Assembly: GCA_031282985.1 (NCBI GenBank)
Contig: JAITCR010000172.1
Span: forward strand, 1-17,639
DNA: 17,639 nucleotides
Reading direction: 5' to 3'
Source of the DNA: Nitrososphaerota archaeon
GTDB lineage: Archaea; Thermoproteota; Bathyarchaeia; Bathyarchaeales; Bathycorpusculaceae
In this document: positions 15,367-17,639 of the stretch, piece by piece
Layout: each line of letters opens with the position of its first letter
Position numbering within the stretch: position 1 is the first letter of the stretch
Translations under genes and position numbers: made by a program
Notes under the pieces: generated by a model
What the model saw: only the letters and a program-made list of their open reading frames with translations
What the model was told of the DNA's origin: nothing
The model's database searches: none

Positions 15367-15665
15367 TTCTGAATTCTCGTCATTTTTGTACTATACGCGT
15401 ATATGTATGAGTTTTAACTTTTTTGGTGAATAATGCCTCAATTAAAATATTGATAATTGATATTGCTGTTTTTGCAACTCATATTTTTGTTGTATAGCAT
15501 AATTATACTATACATTGTGGCTGAAAATTTACGATACAATTATTATACAAAAGACAAGAATTAGAACACAAAAAGCAAAAATAATGAAACATAATAAATA
15601 GCGTGTACCGAAAATCGATAAATATTTTTCAGCCATGTATATTACAATTTTGGCGAGAATTCAGG
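15367..15665. mobile_element. MITE-like element (about 299 bp) with imperfect 28-bp inverted ends
   Basis: The ends 15369-15396 and 15637-15664 are inverted repeats matching at 23 of 28 positions, starting CTGAATTCTCG. TTATA flanks both sides (15362-15366 and 15666-15670). Deleting the element with one TTATA joins HDYALY to KHSH and then, after one frameshift, to KAVMLGLDLGFQG, the order expected in DDE_Tnp_4 transposases. The interior is very A/T-rich, gene-free, and holds a further inverted repeat: GGCTGAAAATTTACGAT at 15519-15535 resembles the complement of 15614-15634. The exact outer edge is uncertain by one or two bases. Less well matched ends suggest it is older than the 129-bp element. 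Confidence 0.75.
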
Positions 15666-16422
15666 TTATACAAAGCATAATCATGGGGCTTTCTCGGGCA
15701 TGAGGAGACTTGTGTACAATTAAACCTTGTTTATTGACAGTTAACTGTGTTTTACAGTGTGTTTCTTCTTCTCATCGCTATAATGAGTTTTGCGTTTACG
15801 TTTGTTTTTAGGTCTTGGAACTTCTGCTCTGTTGTGTCTAAGAATGCGGTAAGCCGGGAAACATTTCTTCAAGCTCTGCTATTGGCTTTATTTTTTTTAA
15901 CTTTATCATATTTTTTGTTTGGTAGCGGCAAGACTTTGCGTACAAGAAATTCTATTCTTCTTATGTTTTTAAGAACTCCTGATTGGTTGACTTCAAAGAG
16001 GTAGGATAGTAGTGTGGATGAGGTGTAGAGGTGGTAGTATGTGAGGAGTCGGTTGGTTAGGTCGAGTTTGTAGGGGTGTCCTGCGCTTATGTTTCTTTTT
16101 CTGTTTGGTCTGTTTGGTCTTTTTTGTTCGTATGTGAGGTATTTTTGGGTTATTTGTTGGTTTAGGTGTTGAATTCTTTAAGTGTGGTGCCTGAAAAGTT
16201 TTTGAAATGGTCGGGTTTTTTAGATAATATGGCGTAATTTAGCATAAACGGCTTGAAAGGCAAATAATGTGCTCATACGCTAATAAAATCTTCGTTTCAC
16301 CAACAAAACCCTAATTAGTATTAGGATCTAATCTAATAATTGCTAAAATATTTTTGGACTGTTTGAGTTATTCTTTTTTACACTGGAAGCTTGTTTGAAG
16401 TTGTCTTCTGTAGCTGACTTTT

Positions 16423-16623
16423 TTATAGTGGCATTTTGCCAACTCTTCGTAGTAACAAAGTAGCCACCCCAAAAATAGCCAAGGACAGCAGAACCCTGAC
16501 AAGAAAATGAATATCAACGATGAACGGTGAAAACATGACAATTAGCAAAAGTACAATTGCTATGGCACCGATTAGTCTTTTTTGTTTTTGAACTTTTTCT
16601 GGATCATACATCACTTTAGGCAT
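16423..16623 (-). CDS. Small membrane protein, unknown function
   Basis: 66 aa starting MPKVMYDPEKVQKQKR: a short basic, hydrophilic N-terminus, then two hydrophobic spans (about 17-37 and 41-60) with a brief polar turn (DIHF), ending in the basic RRVGKMPL. ATG 16623 has a purine-rich AGAGTGA a few bases upstream. The layout of charged ends around two helices looks like a real small membrane protein rather than a chance frame, but I know no family for it. It lies between the transposase relic and tRNA-Ala, on the same strand as the tRNA. Confidence 0.5.
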   Translation of the reverse strand: MPKVMYDPEKVQKQKRLIGAIAIVLLLIVMFSPFIVDIHFLVRVLLSLAIFGVATLLLRRVGKMPL

Positions 16624-16747
16624 ATCTATTCACTCTTTACTCAAAAGACTCTGCCTGTTAAAAAGAATTTTTGATTTTTTAGAATCAATTTAGGGGTTCT
16701 TACGAAAAACTTTAGATTGTTTAACATGAAATATATTTGATTATTTT

Positions 16748-16824
16748 TGGTGGACCGAGGGGGATTTGAACCCCCGACCTCTTGAGTGCAAGTCAAGCGT
16801 TCATACCAGCTGAACTATCGGCCC
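16748..16824 (-). tRNA. tRNA-Ala, anticodon UGC, CCA encoded
   Basis: Minus strand. The acceptor GGGCCGA (from 16824) pairs with TCGGTCC and includes the G3-U70 wobble pair that marks alanine tRNAs. The D arm is GTTC/GAAC, the anticodon stem CTTGA/TCAAG encloses loop CTTGCAC with anticodon TGC, the variable loop is AGGTC, and the T arm is GGGGG/CCCCC with loop TTCAAAT. Discriminator A is followed by genomically encoded CCA (16748-16750). The body is 74 bases without CCA. No intron. All four stems pair fully apart from the diagnostic G-U. Confidence 0.97.
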
Positions 16825-16966
16825 TTACTTATGTGATGAAAACATTTGTTTTCAGTCATATTTACCTTTTGTACAACCACACATGTTATACTGCTAAAAA
16901 AACTGTTTGGTTCAAACGTGAAAAAATAAAGAATAAGCTGGATAAAGAAATTAACGCTTTAACAGC

Positions 16967-17110
16967 TTAGTATCTACGTGGTCTTGCGGGTCGTTTCTTT
17001 GACCAACATTCACGACAGTACACTGGCCTGCTTGGGTCTGGTACAAATGGAACTTCGCATTCTTGACCGCACTCAGAACATGTTGCCTTGTGCATTTCTT
17101 TCTCGGACAC
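16967..17110 (-). CDS. Small CxxC-x17-CxxC zinc-ribbon protein
   Basis: 47 aa, initiated at GTG 17110; GGAG at 17120-17123 (minus strand) sits 9 bases upstream, which decides the start. It contains CSEC at 11-14 and CREC at 32-35, exactly 17 residues apart, with ECEVPFVPDPSRPVYC between and a basic tail SKKRPARPRRY. This is the CxxC-x17-CxxC domain found in small archaeal and some bacterial proteins, presumed to bind one zinc ion and perhaps nucleic acid through the basic tail. The plus-strand open frame at 16978-17181 is its shadow. Function unknown. Confidence 0.8.
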   Translation of the reverse strand: MSEKEMHKATCSECGQECEVPFVPDPSRPVYCRECWSKKRPARPRRY

Positions 17111-17484
17111 TACTTTCAACTCCTTCTAAACATTTATGTGCAAAACATCGATGTCTACACTTTGTAGTATTGGACTGTTGACTGTGCAATATAAAATTTA
17201 TCTACAAAGCAGTATTCAAAATATACAAATTTAATATTAGACGTTAGTCTTAATTATTGTCTTGACAGTTTTATTGGTGTAGCTGTGTGGTTTTTGTGCT
17301 TTTATACATCTTATTTGATCATTTGGCGGCACATTTGTTCAGTTTGAGAATACAAAAATAATAACGTCTAAAGTCTATTACATTAAAATAACCTGCTAAA
17401 AATTAATTTCTACATGGTCGATTATTTTTTTGAAACTTTGGCAGTGTCCTGATATACGATAGTCTTATGTAGTTTGGTTGTTTA
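17111..17484. other. Intergenic, promoter for the zinc-ribbon gene and possible IS left end
   Basis: 374 bases without a gene. On the minus strand GATAAATTTTATATT (complement of 17189-17203) is a plausible TATA box about 80 bases before the zinc-ribbon start. TTAGACGTTA at 17237-17246 has its exact reverse complement at 17362-17371 but no flanking duplication. From about 17440 the sequence may already belong to the IS1-type element whose transposase begins at 17485. Otherwise A/T-rich and unremarkable. Confidence 0.45.
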
Positions 17485-17639
17485 ATGTTATCTGTGAACA
17501 ACATGTCAGCAGGTAGCTTTAGAAGTCAAGTCAGCATAGTTTGTCAAAATCCCAAATGCACTCACTACCTAAAAGAAAAAGACAAACACATCACAAAACA
17601 AGGCAAATACCACACCACAGACCACCAAAGATACCAATG
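17485..17639 (+). CDS. IS1-family transposase, N-terminal part (runs off window)
   Basis: The open frame from ATG 17485 (alternative ATG 17503) reaches the window edge after 51 complete codons. The stretch VCQNPKCTHYLKEKDKHITK followed by QGKYHTTDHQRYQ is the N-terminal zinc-ribbon of IS1-type transposases: CxxxxC, a spacer of lysines, a GKYHT turn, then the RYQ leading into a second Cys pair, which lies outside. It is in the same orientation and apparently the same family as the C-terminal remnant at 3-352. No stop or frameshift is visible, so this copy may be intact. GGCAGTGTCCTGATATACGA (17440-17459) may be near its left end, but no partner end is available to confirm it. Confidence 0.7.
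   Translation, partial: MLSVNNMSAGSFRSQVSIVCQNPKCTHYLKEKDKHITKQGKYHTTDHQRYQ

Larger units (their letters stand above)
14887..16245 (-). pseudogene. IS5-type (DDE_Tnp_4) transposase, decayed and split by two MITEs
   Basis: Read on the minus strand from ATG 16245, pieces of one transposase appear in order. KKPDHFKNFSGTTLKEF comes first, then HPYKLDLTNRLLTYYHLY, VNQSGVLKNIRRIEFLV, FLDTTEQ (first catalytic Asp), NKRKRKTHYSDEKKKHTVK, GLIVHKSPHAR and HDYALY. After an insert follow KAVMLGLDLGFQG (second Asp) and ESLSELQRMFNK. After a second insert follow LLASVRVVVKHVNSRVKKF, FRNRLKHYNTITDIVCG and FRISGKLTV, with TAA at 14887-14889. Without the inserts and one copy of each target repeat it would be about 920 bases, near 307 aa, normal for the family. 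Several frameshifts are needed (for example near 15239, 15345, 15680 and 15880). The catalytic Glu expected in VVVEH is Lys. Clearly dead. No matching IS ends found. Confidence 0.85.

Noticed and set aside
16782..16970. Plus-strand open frame of 62 codons
   Set aside because: It runs through the tRNA-Ala gene on the opposite strand and low-complexity DNA; not a protein gene.
17237..17371. Another MITE from the 10-base inverted repeat TTAGACGTTA
   Set aside because: The match does not extend, no direct repeats flank it and no gene is interrupted; chance is plausible in A/T-rich DNA.
14903..17459. Shared 12-mer CCTGATATACGA at 14903 and 17448 as evidence of a second copy of the IS5-type element
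   Set aside because: Several such 12-base coincidences are expected in 17 kb, and the bases around the second site do not translate convincingly to the transposase end.
1..17639. CRISPR array, rRNA, phage genes, toxin-antitoxin or defence system
   Set aside because: No regularly spaced direct repeats and no matching protein motifs were found on either strand.

Overview
The window reads as an archaeal contig of roughly 38-40% G+C. The archaeal signs are a GTP-dependent CobY-type cobinamide-phosphate guanylyltransferase in place of bacterial CobU, an archaeal-type CobT, a diphthamide synthetase (Dph6) family protein, split PurS/PurL/PurQ, a small CxxC-x17-CxxC protein, T-run terminators and A/T-rich TATA-like boxes. 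The gene set would fit an anaerobic, B12-dependent archaeon, for example Bathyarchaeia or a related lineage. That placement is inference from gene content only.

Layout. (1) 1-352: 3' end of a broken IS1-family transposase, itself interrupted by a 119-bp MITE-like insertion. (2) 450-5034: a tight purM-purS-purL-purQ operon for purine steps 4 and 5. (3) 5035-5384: intergenic stretch with a TA-flanked inverted-repeat element. (4) 5385-9663: dph6-like, cobT, cobS, cobY and cbiB, the cobalamin nucleotide-loop assembly genes. (5) 9770-11155: a B12-binding-domain radical SAM protein. (6) 11230-13570, minus strand: an unidentified multi-pass membrane protein and an Amidohydro_3/YtcJ-like hydrolase with several altered active-site positions. 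(7) 13716-14816: a radical SAM/SPASM protein resembling the NirJ/AhbC/AhbD haem-pathway group. (8) 14887-16245: a decayed IS5-type (DDE_Tnp_4) transposase on the minus strand carrying two more nested MITE-like insertions. (9) 16423-17110, minus strand: a small membrane protein, tRNA-Ala(UGC) with encoded CCA, and a 47-aa zinc-ribbon protein. (10) 17485-17639: the 5' end of an IS1-family transposase running off the edge.

The metabolic genes make sense together. Purine synthesis supplies the GTP that CobY uses. CbiB, CobY, CobS and CobT attach and assemble the lower ligand of cobalamin. The next gene encodes a protein likely to use cobalamin, and the SPASM protein may act on the related sirohaem/haem branch.

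The most striking structure is in the 'empty' DNA. Three different MITE-like elements, with different terminal repeats and different 4-5 bp target duplications, each sit inside a transposase relic. Removing each one with one copy of its target repeat rejoins the expected transposase protein. Both window edges also fall inside IS1-type transposase sequence, as expected if an assembly broke at a multicopy element.
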